NCBI GenBank assembly: GCA_029238315.1
Contig: JAQWGI010000037.1
Coordinates: 1 to 64,000, forward strand
From: Polaribacter sp.
GTDB lineage: Bacteria; Bacteroidota; Bacteroidia; Flavobacteriales; Flavobacteriaceae
Direction of reading: 5' to 3'
DNA: 64,000 bases
Numbering within the stretch: the first letter of the stretch is position 1; the number at the start of each line of letters is the position of its first letter. This document shows positions 32,395-41,450 of the stretch, in pieces. Position numbers and translations under genes: made by a program. The notes under the pieces were generated by a model. The model was not told the origin of the DNA, did no database searches, and saw only the letters and a program-made list of their open reading frames with translations.

Positions 32395-33531
32395 ATGGAT
32401 ACAATCTATTTAGATAATGCAGCAACTACAGCAATTGATAAAGAAGTTATTAATGTGATGCATGCCTCTATGTTAGAGAATTATGGAAATCCATCTTCTA
32501 CACATCAAGTTGGTAGGGCTGCAAAGGCATCTGTAGAAACAGCGCGTAAAAATATCGCAAAGCATTTTAATGTAACTGCAAGTGAAATAATTTTTACAGC
32601 TGGCGGAACAGAAGCCGATAATTTAATCTTGCACAATGCAGTTTTTAACCTAGGTGTGCAAACAATTATTACCTCTAAAATAGAGCATCATGCCGTTCTG
32701 CATACTGCTAAATATCTAGAAAAAGTTAACAATATAAATCTTGTTTTTGTAGGCATTGATGTAAACGGTAATGTAGATTTAGAGCATTTAGAGCAGCTTT
32801 TAGAAAAGCATCAAACAACCAAATGTTTGGTGAGTTTAATGTACATAAATAATGAAATTGGCAACCTTTTACCAATAAATTTGGTTTGTGAAATCTGTAA
32901 CAAATACAATGCATTATTTCATTCAGATACCGTGCAAGCTATTGGTCATTACTCCATAGATCTGCAGAAAACACCAATAGATTTTTTAGTTGCCAGCGCG
33001 CACAAATTTCATGGTCCAAAAGGTGTTGGTTTTGCATTTTTTAGAAAAGGGTTTGGAATTTCTCCGATGTTTCACGGCGGTGATCAAGAAAAAGGCGCGC
33101 GTTCTAGTACAGAAAATGTACACAGTATTTTGGGTATGGAAAAAGCCCTTTCAATTGCCATTTCTAATATAGAAAAAGATAAAAAACAGGTGTTAGAATT
33201 AAAAAAACACTTTATTTCTGAATTGAAAATTAATTTTAAAGATATCGCTTTTAATGGAAATTCAGAATATTTAGAGGAAAGTAGTTACACAATTTTAAAC
33301 GTTCGCTTTAACAAGCAAAATGAGATGTTGTTATTTTCTTTAGATTTAAACGGAATTGCAGTTTCTGGCGGTAGCGCATGTCAAAGTGGAAGCAATAAAG
33401 GTTCTCATGTGCTTGAAGAATTGTTAAAAGATGCATCAGTCGATTTAACTTCAGTTCGCTTCTCATTTAGCAAATACACTACTAAGCAGGAGATTGATGC
33501 AACTTTATATAAGTTAAAACAGTTGCTTTAG
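32395..33531 (+). CDS. Cysteine desulfurase (NifS/IscS type)
   Basis: The 378-residue PLP enzyme removes sulfur from cysteine for Fe-S clusters and tRNA thiolation. YLDNAATT opens it. SKIEHHAVLHT holds the cofactor-stacking His99, SAHKFHGPKGVGF holds PLP-Lys204, and SGGSACQSG holds the catalytic Cys329. It is intact. The gene starts 17 bases after the Smr stop, so the two are probably co-transcribed. A different class V enzyme (4602-6071) is also present in the window. Confidence 0.93.
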   Translation: MDTIYLDNAATTAIDKEVINVMHASMLENYGNPSSTHQVGRAAKASVETARKNIAKHFNVTASEIIFTAGGTEADNLILHNAVFNLGVQTIITSKIEHHAVLHTAKYLEKVNNINLVFVGIDVNGNVDLEHLEQLLEKHQTTKCLVSLMYINNEIGNLLPINLVCEICNKYNALFHSDTVQAIGHYSIDLQKTPIDFLVASAHKFHGPKGVGFAFFRKGFGISPMFHGGDQEKGARSSTENVHSILGMEKALSIAISNIEKDKKQVLELKKHFISELKINFKDIAFNGNSEYLEESSYTILNVRFNKQNEMLLFSLDLNGIAVSGGSACQSGSNKGSHVLEELLKDASVDLTSVRFSFSKYTTKQEIDATLYKLKQLL

Positions 33532-33821
33532 TAAATTCTTTTTACTTGCAATACTGTTAAGTACCTTCTCGTTTTTTTAATTCATTACTTCAGTATTTTT
33601 TTGATTATTGTTCTCTGTTATTGGTTAGTATTCTGTCTATTGCTTTTATTCGTCTTTTCTAGTTACTTTTTTTGACCTTTTTTTCTGTTTTTAATACGTT
33701 TTTTAACCTTTTTTAACAGTTACACTTCTTTTTTGCTATGCATGCATAATACTTTTTTTTTAATTCAACGATATTAAAAGGTTTTTAACTACAAAAAACA
33801 AACTTTTGTCTAAAACTTTAC

Positions 33822-33850
33822 TTGGGAAGTGTTTAAGTTAAGTAGTTTTG
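33822..33850 (+). promoter_or_regulatory. Promoter of the collagen-like operon (TTG-N18-TAGTTTTG)
   Basis: TTG at 33822-33824 and TAGTTTTG at 33843-33850 are spaced by 18 bases. The predicted start would leave a leader of about 120 AT-rich bases before ATG 33977. The remainder of the 445-base gap (33532-33821) is AT-rich with several T-runs; I see no gene or clear terminator in it. Confidence 0.6.
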
Positions 33851-33976
33851 TGTTAAAATTAAGTTAAAATATTATTAATAAAATACGTATTTGCTTAAAA
33901 TTTGTTAATTATTTATCGATAATGTGTTAATTATTGATTTTTGTTAAATTTAATTCGTTATTAGTTTAATTTAAAT

Positions 33977-36688
33977 ATGAAATCCATGAAAAAAGTAATC
34001 TTTGTATTTCTACTAATGTTAAGTAGTGTAAACGTTTTGTCGCAAGTTGGAATAGGAACTGTAGAGCCAGATTTTTCTGCTCAATTAGATATTGTATCCT
34101 CTGATAGAGGAATCTTGATTCCACGAGTGCAAATTGATAATCTACTAACAGCAGCACCAGTATCAAGTCTTGTTATTAAAGAAAGTTTATTGGTTTATAA
34201 TACCAGTACGCAAACAGGTAAAGGTTTCTATTTCTGGACAGGTGTTGAATGGGAGAAATTAATGAATTACACAAAAGTAGTAAGTTTGATTTCAGATATT
34301 TCTGATGATCAGGAAATTACAGATTTATCACTCTCAAATAATATTCTTACCATCTCTTTAGAGAATGGTGGAACTAAATCTGTTGATTTATCTAGCTCTC
34401 AAGGATTAAATGGGAAGTCAGCATATGAAATATGGATTGATGCAGGGAACAATGGTTCTGTTTTAGATTTTCTAACTTCATTAAAAGGAGCTGACGGAAC
34501 GAATGGTACAAACGGAACGAATGGAACTGACGGTACAAATGGTAAATCTGCATATCAAGAATGGATAGATGCTGGTAACACGGGTTCTGAAACTCAATTC
34601 TTAGCTACATTAAAAGGTGCAGCTGGAACCGATGGTACAAATGGAAAATCTGCTTATCAAGAATGGTTTGATGCTGGTAACACGGGTACTGAAGCTCAAT
34701 TCTTAGCTACATTAAAAGGGGATACAGGAACTGATGGTGCAAATGGTGCAAATGGAAAATCTACATATCAGGAATGGTTAGATGCTGGTAACACGGGTTC
34801 TGAAACTGACTTCTTAGCTACATTAAAAGGAGAAAAAGGAGAAAAAGGTGATGCTGGAGGAGCAACAGGTGCAACAGGTGCAGACGGAAAATCTGCATAT
34901 CAAATTTGGCTCGAAGAAGGTAATACTGGAACAAAAGCACAATTTTTAACATCTATAAAAGGAGAAAAAGGTGATGCTGGTGGTGCAACTGGAGCAACTG
35001 GTGCTGATGGAAAATCTGCATATGAAGTTTGGTTAGATAATGGTAACACGGGTTCTGAAACTCAATTCTTAGCAGCCATAAAAGGTGCTGCTGGAGCTAA
35101 TGGGACAGATGGAAAATCTGCTTATCAAGAATGGCTTGATGCTGGTAACACGGGTTCTGAAACTCAATTCTTAGCAGCTATAAAAGGTGCTACTGGAGCT
35201 AATGGAACAAATGGAAAATCTGCATTTGAAGTTTATAAAGCAATTTCAGGAAATGAGAATAAAACACAAACTGACTACTTAGCTTCATTAAAAGGTGATG
35301 CAGGTGCTCAAGGCGCTGCTGGAACTAATGGAGAATCAGCTTATGAAGTTTGGGAATCTATAACAGCCAACAATGGAAAGTCTCAAGCAGATTATATAGC
35401 CTCATTAAAAGGAGCTGCTGGAGCTGATGGAGCAAATGGAACCAATGGTACTGACGGTGCTGATGGTGCTGATGGAAAATCTGCATTTGAAGTTTATAAA
35501 GCAATTTCAGGAAATGAGAATAAAACTGAAACTGAATACTTAGCTTCTTTGAAAGGTACTGATGGAGCAAATGGAACCAATGGTACTGACGGTGCTGATG
35601 GTGCTGATGGAAAATCTGCATTTGAAGTTTATAAAGCAATTTCAGGAAATGAGAATAAAACACAAACTGACTACTTAGCTTCATTAAAAGGAGATGCTGG
35701 AGCTACAGGAGCAGCAGGTTCAAATGGAAAGTCAGCTTTCGAATTGTGGTTAGATACTAATTCAGGAGGAACACAAGCTCAATATGAAGCTTCTTTAAAG
35801 GGTGCTGATGGATCTGATGGAAAATCTGCATATGAAGTTTGGGAAGAAATTCCTGCTAATGACGGAAAATCAGAATCAGATTATATAGCCTCATTAAAAG
35901 GAGATGCTGGAGCTAATGGGACAAACGGAACAAATGCTGCTTTAGCAGGTGCTGGAGATCCGAATGGCTCTGTAACAGGAGTAGCTGGTCAGTTTTATGT
36001 AGATACTGCAACTGGTAAGTCTTATAGTACTGTAGACGGAACTGCATGGTTAGAAATTAATAGCGATACGCAAGATTTAAGTTTGTCTGATAATACGATT
36101 TCATTGGTAGATGGTGGAAGTATAGATTTATCAAATTCAACTTTAGCAACAAGTGTTGCAGCAAATACTACTAAAGAAGGTAGTAAATGGGAAAATGATA
36201 CGGCCAACACGTATGTGAAATTAAGAAATCAATCTGATGGTTCAACAGCGAAGCCTAATGCTTCTAATATATTTTTACATGACTCTGGTCAGGTTTCTAT
36301 AAACACAACCAATAAAAATAGTAGTTTAACGGTTGCGGGCTCAATGGCTTTCCAATTAAGGATTAGAACATTAGCTGCAGGTCAAATTTACACAATTCAA
36401 GATGATGATTATACATTAGTAATTACTCAAGGATCCTCAATAGGTGCAATTCCATCTGTTTCGTTGCCAAGTGCGGCAGCGTTTCCAGGAAGAGTAATAA
36501 GAATTGTAAATAGAGGTTTGCTAGGTTTAGGGCTAGATGTCTTCTCCGGTTCAGGCGATGAAATTAAAGGAGGCTTAGGTAGTGGTCTTTTAAACTTAAA
36601 TGTATTAGCTATTGTGGCAAATAATTCAATGACTCTTCAAAGTAGTGGTGTTGATTGGTATGTGATTTCTTCAAGTACATTAAACTAA
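33977..36688 (+). CDS. Collagen-like modular surface protein
   Basis: The 903-residue secreted protein has a signal peptide (VIFVFLLMLSSVNVLSQ) and an N-terminal domain (VGIGTVEPDFSAQLDIVSSDRG) typical of flavobacterial surface proteins. Thirteen modules fill about residues 145-660. Each begins GKSAYxxW or GKSAFEVY, continues with GNTGSETQFL or ENKTQTDYL, and ends ASLKG or ATLKG. The modules are joined by Gly-X-Y collagen stretches (GANGTNGTDG, GEKGEKGDAGG). A C-terminal beta-rich domain (about 790-903) ends LQSSGVDWYVISSS. It probably forms a fibrous, trimeric surface structure. A second ATG (33986) is also possible. It is the first gene of the T9SS surface operon. Confidence 0.85.
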   Translation: MKSMKKVIFVFLLMLSSVNVLSQVGIGTVEPDFSAQLDIVSSDRGILIPRVQIDNLLTAAPVSSLVIKESLLVYNTSTQTGKGFYFWTGVEWEKLMNYTKVVSLISDISDDQEITDLSLSNNILTISLENGGTKSVDLSSSQGLNGKSAYEIWIDAGNNGSVLDFLTSLKGADGTNGTNGTNGTDGTNGKSAYQEWIDAGNTGSETQFLATLKGAAGTDGTNGKSAYQEWFDAGNTGTEAQFLATLKGDTGTDGANGANGKSTYQEWLDAGNTGSETDFLATLKGEKGEKGDAGGATGATGADGKSAYQIWLEEGNTGTKAQFLTSIKGEKGDAGGATGATGADGKSAYEVWLDNGNTGSETQFLAAIKGAAGANGTDGKSAYQEWLDAGNTGSETQFLAAIKGATGANGTNGKSAFEVYKAISGNENKTQTDYLASLKGDAGAQGAAGTNGESAYEVWESITANNGKSQADYIASLKGAAGADGANGTNGTDGADGADGKSAFEVYKAISGNENKTETEYLASLKGTDGANGTNGTDGADGADGKSAFEVYKAISGNENKTQTDYLASLKGDAGATGAAGSNGKSAFELWLDTNSGGTQAQYEASLKGADGSDGKSAYEVWEEIPANDGKSESDYIASLKGDAGANGTNGTNAALAGAGDPNGSVTGVAGQFYVDTATGKSYSTVDGTAWLEINSDTQDLSLSDNTISLVDGGSIDLSNSTLATSVAANTTKEGSKWENDTANTYVKLRNQSDGSTAKPNASNIFLHDSGQVSINTTNKNSSLTVAGSMAFQLRIRTLAAGQIYTIQDDDYTLVITQGSSIGAIPSVSLPSAAAFPGRVIRIVNRGLLGLGLDVFSGSGDEIKGGLGSGLLNLNVLAIVANNSMTLQSSGVDWYVISSSTLN
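34410..35930 (+). repeat. Thirteen tandem DNA repeats encoding GKSA-type collagen-linked modules
   Basis: The repeat units are about 78-150 bases. Seven begin with a GKSAYxxW or GKSTYxxW module. Three GKSAFEVYKAISGNEN units (about 35215, 35475 and 35610) are nearly identical at DNA level, showing recent duplication or gene conversion. The array is a hotspot for copy-number change. Confidence 0.85.
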
Positions 36689-36785
36689 TAAAACGTTTAA
36701 AAGTATAGAAAGAATCTTTAATATAAAATTTAAAGTAGCTGTTCAATATCATTATTTAATTATAAGTACCTAAAAAATTTACACA

Positions 36786-38003
36786 ATGAAAATTTTAAGA
36801 CAACAGATTATAACATGCATCTTTTTGGTTTTTGTAGTTCAGGTGAATGCTCAGATGACCAATCTTGGTCAGATGCATATCAGACAAAACACGGATGTAA
36901 GTGTGTTGCAAAGTCTAGAAAATAAGGATACTGCAATGATTGTAAATAACGGAATTTTACATTTAAGCAAAAATTTTAAAAATAATGGTATTGTAAGTTT
37001 TACAAGTCAAAATTCTGCTAAAACGATATTTAAAGGTATAGAAAAGCAGTATATAAGCGGAGAAGGCGTTACAGAGTTTTTTAATTTAGAGGTAACGAAT
37101 AGTTCTCCAGATTTTTCTATAACATCAAATAGCATTATTAGTATACATGGTCTAACCGACTTACACGATGGTGTTGTCGAAAAACAAGATAATGGTAAGG
37201 TGATTTTTCAAGATGATGCCTCACACATAAATTTAAAAAATGAAAGTTATTTTGATAATAAAGTATATAAACAAGGAAATAAAGCATTTGTTTTTCCTTT
37301 AGGACATAATATTTTAGGACGATATATTTCTAGATTTACAGCAATTAGTGCTCCAGATTTACAAACAGATGTGTTTTCTGCAGCGTATATTTGGAGGAAT
37401 TCTAATACTGATTTTGATCACAAGAAGAAAGAGTCTACAATTACCAATATCAATACTGAAGAGTATTGGATCATTCAGCCAGAAGAAGGGAATTCTAATG
37501 TAGCTATTACTTTAAGTTGGAATGATGTTACTACCGCTTCTAATTTACTCTTTAATCCTGAAGAAATAGTAATTGTTAGATGGAATGGAGAAAAATGGAT
37601 TAATGAAAAAGGTACGGTAAACCTAAATAATAAGTCAGTAACAACTTTGCCTTCTGGTTATGGTGTTTTTACATTGGCAAATGTAAATGCTTTTGAGATA
37701 CTGAATTTACCAGATTCTTTTTCACCAAATAATGACGGTGTTAACGATACTTTTAAAATACCTGGTTTGGCAGCGGATTTTCCAAATTTCAACATGCAAA
37801 TTTATAATCGTTATGGAAATATCGTTTATGATTATAAGAATAACGGTTCTGATAATCCTGTTTGGTGGAATGGCAAATCTCAAGGAAGAGCAACAGTTTC
37901 AGGCAACCAAAAAATTGTTCCTGCAGCAACTTATTGGTACATCATAGATTTTAATGATGGCATTACAAAACCAGTTCAAAAGTGGTTGTATTTGAACAAA
38001 TAA
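36786..38003 (+). CDS. T9SS type B (gliding-motility-type C-terminal) secreted protein
   Basis: The 405-residue product has a signal peptide (IITCIFLVFVVQVNAQ), a long beta-rich body, and the type B sorting domain at the C-terminus. NLPDSFSPNNDGVNDTFKI opens that domain, and MQIYNRYGNIVYDYK, AATYWYIIDF and KPVQKWLYLNK close it. This domain directs export through the outer membrane by the T9SS and is usually handled with a PorP/SprF partner, which lies 24 bases downstream. The body shows no domain I recognise. It is probably a surface protein or a fibre subunit working with the collagen-like protein. Confidence 0.88.
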   Translation: MKILRQQIITCIFLVFVVQVNAQMTNLGQMHIRQNTDVSVLQSLENKDTAMIVNNGILHLSKNFKNNGIVSFTSQNSAKTIFKGIEKQYISGEGVTEFFNLEVTNSSPDFSITSNSIISIHGLTDLHDGVVEKQDNGKVIFQDDASHINLKNESYFDNKVYKQGNKAFVFPLGHNILGRYISRFTAISAPDLQTDVFSAAYIWRNSNTDFDHKKKESTITNINTEEYWIIQPEEGNSNVAITLSWNDVTTASNLLFNPEEIVIVRWNGEKWINEKGTVNLNNKSVTTLPSGYGVFTLANVNAFEILNLPDSFSPNNDGVNDTFKIPGLAADFPNFNMQIYNRYGNIVYDYKNNGSDNPVWWNGKSQGRATVSGNQKIVPAATYWYIIDFNDGITKPVQKWLYLNK

Positions 38004-38026
38004 GTAGTATAAAAAAACGATAAGAC

Positions 38027-38947
38027 ATGAAAACGATATATAAATTACTTATAATCTTGCTTTTTACCTTTACACAAAGTATTAGCGCACAGCAAGAGCC
38101 ACAGTACACACAATACATGTACAACATGAGTGTTGTAAACCCCGCTTATGCAGGTTCTAAAGATGTTTTAAGCCTTGGTTTTTTGGTAAGAGAACAGTGG
38201 GTAAATGTAGATGGAGCTCCAAGAACTTTTACAGGATTTGCACATGCGCCTGTTGGTAATAATTTAGGGTTGGGTTTGTCTATTATTTCAGACAAAGTAG
38301 GGCCTGTAGAAGAACTTAATGTGTATAGTGATATTTCTTATACATTAAGAACTGGCGAGAATTCAAAACTTGCATTTGGTGTTAAATTTGGTTTTACATA
38401 TCAGAGCATCGGGTTATTATCTTTAACTCAGGTTGATCAAAATGATCAATTATTTAGTGAGAATTCACAAAAGACGAGTCCAAATTTTGGAGCAGGTCTT
38501 TTGTATTATCAAGACGATTTTTATGTAGGATTATCAATTCCTAACATATTAAAAACAAAACATTTTGAAAAGAGCAATGGTATCATTACAAAAGCTTCTG
38601 AAGAAATGCATGCCTTTTTTACAGCAGGTGTAGTTTTTGAATTGTCAGATGAATTAAAGTTTAAACCATCTGTTTTATCAAAATTTGCTTTGCATACACC
38701 ACTATCGTTAGATGTTTCGGCTAATTTTTTACTAAATAATAAGTTAGAACTTGGTGCTTCATACAGATGGGATGATTCTGTAAGTGGAATGTTTAATGTT
38801 TTGGTTTCTGACAATCTAAAAATAGGGTACGCATACGATCATACCTTTTCTAATTTAGGAGCTTTTAATTCTGGATCGCACGAAATTTTTATTCTTTTTG
38901 ATTTTAGTTTTATTGGAGCACAAGTAAAATCACCAAGATTCTTTTAA
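38027..38947 (+). CDS. PorP/SprF family outer-membrane protein of the type IX system
   Basis: The 306-residue barrel protein has a signal peptide (LLIILLFTFTQSISAQ) and the family opening QQEPQYTQYMYNMSVVNPAYAGSKD. The rest is barrel-like with Gly/aromatic strands (GLGLSIISDKVGPVEELNVYSDISYTLR) and ends FIGAQVKSPRFF. PorP/SprF proteins help secrete and anchor T9SS type B proteins. The position directly after a type B protein fits a dedicated anchor. An OmpA-family protein follows 11 bases later. Confidence 0.92.
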   Translation: MKTIYKLLIILLFTFTQSISAQQEPQYTQYMYNMSVVNPAYAGSKDVLSLGFLVREQWVNVDGAPRTFTGFAHAPVGNNLGLGLSIISDKVGPVEELNVYSDISYTLRTGENSKLAFGVKFGFTYQSIGLLSLTQVDQNDQLFSENSQKTSPNFGAGLLYYQDDFYVGLSIPNILKTKHFEKSNGIITKASEEMHAFFTAGVVFELSDELKFKPSVLSKFALHTPLSLDVSANFLLNNKLELGASYRWDDSVSGMFNVLVSDNLKIGYAYDHTFSNLGAFNSGSHEIFILFDFSFIGAQVKSPRFF

Positions 38948-38958
38948 AAACAACAAAT

Positions 38959-40545
38959 ATGAAGAAAAATATAATATTCACTTGCTTATTGGTATTGTTT
39001 CTTGCTAATAAAAGTGTTGCACAGAAAGATGTTTACATCAAAAACTTAAATATAAATACAGAGAACTCTGATTTTAATACAGGAATATATCAGCAAAATA
39101 AATTAGTGTATTCTAGTACAAAGAAGTTAAATAAATTTGTAAAAAGACTTTGGAAGCCCAATATGCAACCTTATTTAGATTTATATATTGGTACGATAAG
39201 TTCTGCAAACGATTCTATTTTAAATACACTGCCTTTAGCAAAACAGGTAAATACAAAATACCATGAAAGCTCTGTTGTGTTTACAAAAGATTTTAAGACA
39301 ATGTATTTTACTAGAAATAATTTTTCGAATGGTAAATTAGGAAATCCTGACAAGGATAAAAAAGTTGTGCTACAACTTTTTAAAGCAGAGTTTGTGAGCA
39401 ATACTTGGACAAATGTTACGGCATTACCCTTTAATTCAGACTTATATTCTACCGGGCATCCTGCATTGTCTAAAGATAACAAAAAATTATATTTTGTTTC
39501 TGACATGCCAGGAAGTGTAGGTGCTACAGATATTTTTGTAGTAGATCTTTTATCGAATAATACTTATTCTCAACCCAAAAACTTAGGATCTAAAATTAAT
39601 ACCATCGGCAAAGAAATGTTTCCGTTTATAGATGAAAATAACACATTGTATTTTTCATCTGATAGGCAGATAAATAATACGGGTAAATTAGATATCTATG
39701 CATCTGAGTTAAAGAATAGCTCCTATGCTAACCCTAAAAATATTGGTGCACCGTTTAACAGTACTGAAGATGATTTTGCTTTTATAAAATTAGCAAAAGA
39801 GAACAAAGGATACTTCTCTTCTAATAGATATGGAGGGAAAGGAGATGATGATATGTATGCGTTTTACAACATGCCAGAATTATTTAAAAAAGACTGTTTT
39901 GAAACCATTAATGGAGTTGTTTTAGACAAGCAAACTAATTTGCCACTAAAAAATGTTTTAATTCGTTTTAAAGATAGTTTGGCAACCTTTGAAGCCTATA
40001 CGGATAGTAAAGGTATGTTTCATTTTAATAGAAAATGTAGTTTAAATTTTGGTGAAATTAAAGCAACAAATAAGTTGTACAAACCTTCATCAGAAATCGT
40101 TACAGCAGCAAATAAAAATGAATTGAAATTATATTTAGCCAAAGATTTTACAAAAGATGCCAGCATTAAAATAGTAAATAACAATTTGCTTATTGTTATT
40201 GGAGAAATTTATTTTGATACCGATAAATCTTTTATCAGACCTGACGCCGCTATTAAATTGAATAATTTAGTTGATATCATGCAAAAATACCCTTCTATAA
40301 AAGTAGAAATAGGATCACATACAGATAGTAGAGGTAGGGCAGCATACAACATGAGTCTTTCTCAGAGAAGATCAAGTGCTGTTTTAGAATACATACTATC
40401 TCAAGGTATTTCTAAGGATCGAATTTTTTCAAAAGGATATGGAGAAACTGTATTGACAAATAAATGTTCTAATACGGTTCAATGTACAAGAGCGCAACAT
40501 CAAATGAATAGGAGAACAGAGTTTAAAATTTTAAATCCTAAATAA
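38959..40545 (+). CDS. OmpA-family protein with PD40 repeats and CarboxypepD_reg-like domain (PorE-like)
   Basis: The 528-residue product has a signal peptide (ITFCLLVLFLANKSVAQ-type). Repeated WD40/PD40 beta-propeller blades lie at about 90-300 (GHPALSKDNKKLYFVSDMPGSVGATDIF, then MFPFIDENNTLYFSSDRQ, then DDFAFIKLAKENKGYFSSNR). A CarboxypepD_reg-like fold follows (about 320-395) and then an OmpA peptidoglycan-binding domain (about 420-525, EIGSHTDSRGRAAYNMSLSQRRS). Such proteins, including PorE and SprF-linked ones, connect the outer membrane to peptidoglycan and the T9SS. It ends the operon; a terminator follows. Confidence 0.9.
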   Translation: MKKNIIFTCLLVLFLANKSVAQKDVYIKNLNINTENSDFNTGIYQQNKLVYSSTKKLNKFVKRLWKPNMQPYLDLYIGTISSANDSILNTLPLAKQVNTKYHESSVVFTKDFKTMYFTRNNFSNGKLGNPDKDKKVVLQLFKAEFVSNTWTNVTALPFNSDLYSTGHPALSKDNKKLYFVSDMPGSVGATDIFVVDLLSNNTYSQPKNLGSKINTIGKEMFPFIDENNTLYFSSDRQINNTGKLDIYASELKNSSYANPKNIGAPFNSTEDDFAFIKLAKENKGYFSSNRYGGKGDDDMYAFYNMPELFKKDCFETINGVVLDKQTNLPLKNVLIRFKDSLATFEAYTDSKGMFHFNRKCSLNFGEIKATNKLYKPSSEIVTAANKNELKLYLAKDFTKDASIKIVNNNLLIVIGEIYFDTDKSFIRPDAAIKLNNLVDIMQKYPSIKVEIGSHTDSRGRAAYNMSLSQRRSSAVLEYILSQGISKDRIFSKGYGETVLTNKCSNTVQCTRAQHQMNRRTEFKILNPK

Positions 40546-40552
40546 ATTTTAT

Positions 40553-40585
40553 AAAAAGCTACATAATGGTATTATGTAGCTTTTT
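40553..40585. terminator. Terminator after the T9SS surface operon
   Basis: AAAAAGCTACATAAT pairs with ATTATGTAGCTTTTT (3-base loop), with T-runs on both sides. It ends the plus-strand operon and may also serve the convergent YchJ gene. Confidence 0.88.
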
Positions 40586-40616
40586 ATTTTGAAACGAATT
40601 TTATTTTAGCATTGTT

Positions 40617-40982
40617 TTATAAAGCATCTTTATAAACCCAATGATTACTTTCTTTTACAAACAAAGAGTTTTCATGTATTACATTTAAAGCTCCATTTTC
40701 GTAAAAATAAGCTTTAAACTCCACAGAACTTTCTGTTGTTTGTAAGATATCTAATCTTACCCATTCTACAGATTTTGTCCAAGATAATATCTCTTTCTTT
40801 TCTATTTTTGAGGGTCTTGTTGTGCTATGATGACTTTTTTGTAGATAGTCAATATTAGCCATTACAAATGCACTGTATCTAGAACGCATTAATGCTTCTG
40901 GCGATGTAACATTTTTAATATTTAAATGTGCGACTTTACAACAATCATTATATTGTTTAGAAGGATTACAGGGACATTTCAT
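40617..40982 (-). CDS. YchJ-like protein (SEC-C motif)
   Basis: The 121-residue product begins with the SEC-C metal-binding motif MKCPCNPSKQYNDCC and continues with ALMRSRYSAFVMANIDYLQKSHHSTTR, which is the YchJ signature. The C-terminal part (EFKAYFYENGALNVIHENSLFVKESNHWVYKD) is the SnoaL-like beta sheet. YchJ proteins are of unknown function and are common in bacteria. The start ATG is 2 bases after the stop of the upstream gene on the minus strand, so the two form an operon. Confidence 0.9.
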   Translation of the reverse strand: MKCPCNPSKQYNDCCKVAHLNIKNVTSPEALMRSRYSAFVMANIDYLQKSHHSTTRPSKIEKKEILSWTKSVEWVRLDILQTTESSVEFKAYFYENGALNVIHENSLFVKESNHWVYKDAL

Positions 40983-40983
40983 T

Positions 40984-41340
40984 TTAATTTATAAGTTCAT
41001 TTTCTTTAATCCTAAAACATCGCTCTTTACCAAGAAATAAAGGGTTTCCATATTCTTCTGACCAAAATCCATCTAAAATATCTTTGTCAATACATTTATA
41101 CACAACAGTTCCTCTGAATGTGTTGTTTTCATCTCCTTGATACTTAAAATTGATGACTAAAATACGATCTTTAAAGAATCCGATGCCAAATTGTTCTTGA
41201 CTTTCGTTTATCAGCCATTTAGCGATAACTCTATTAGTTTGATCCAGCGTTATAGAAAGAGTTCCTTTGTACGTATTTTCATTTTCACTTTGGTTGCTTC
41301 CTATTAGTTGAAAATCTCCAATTAAATCTTGAATTTTCAT
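40984..41340 (-). CDS. Hypothetical protein, lipocalin-like small beta-rich domain
   Basis: The 118-residue product lacks a signal peptide. The alternating strands DFQLIGSNQ, YKGTLSITLD, RVIAKWLIN, QFGIGFFKDRILVINFKY and FRGTVVYKCI suggest a small beta-barrel of lipocalin/calycin type. I do not recognise a family. The 2-base gap to the YchJ gene suggests shared expression. Codon usage looks like that of its neighbours. Confidence 0.65.
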   Translation of the reverse strand: MKIQDLIGDFQLIGSNQSENENTYKGTLSITLDQTNRVIAKWLINESQEQFGIGFFKDRILVINFKYQGDENNTFRGTVVYKCIDKDILDGFWSEEYGNPLFLGKERCFRIKENELIN

Positions 41341-41450
41341 TTATTGTAATTAACTTTAAATCTCAAATACTGTTTGTAGTAATAAATAAGAATATTTTGT
41401 TTAGTTTTTTTTGATGGTTTGATGGCGAAAAGAATTAAAAATAGCTAGTT

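Noticed and set aside
33532..33821. A gene or structured RNA in the gap before the collagen-like operon
   Set aside because: It is T-rich without an open frame or a stable hairpin I could draw; only the promoter at 33822-33850 is supported.
35358..35684. Minus-strand frame opposite the collagen-like repeats
   Set aside because: It is rich in His/Gln/Leu because it is the shadow of Gly-X-Y and GKSA codons; it has no promoter and no sign of a real product.
34410..35930. CRISPR-like array
   Set aside because: The repeats are coding, have variable length and no unique spacers; no cas genes are near.
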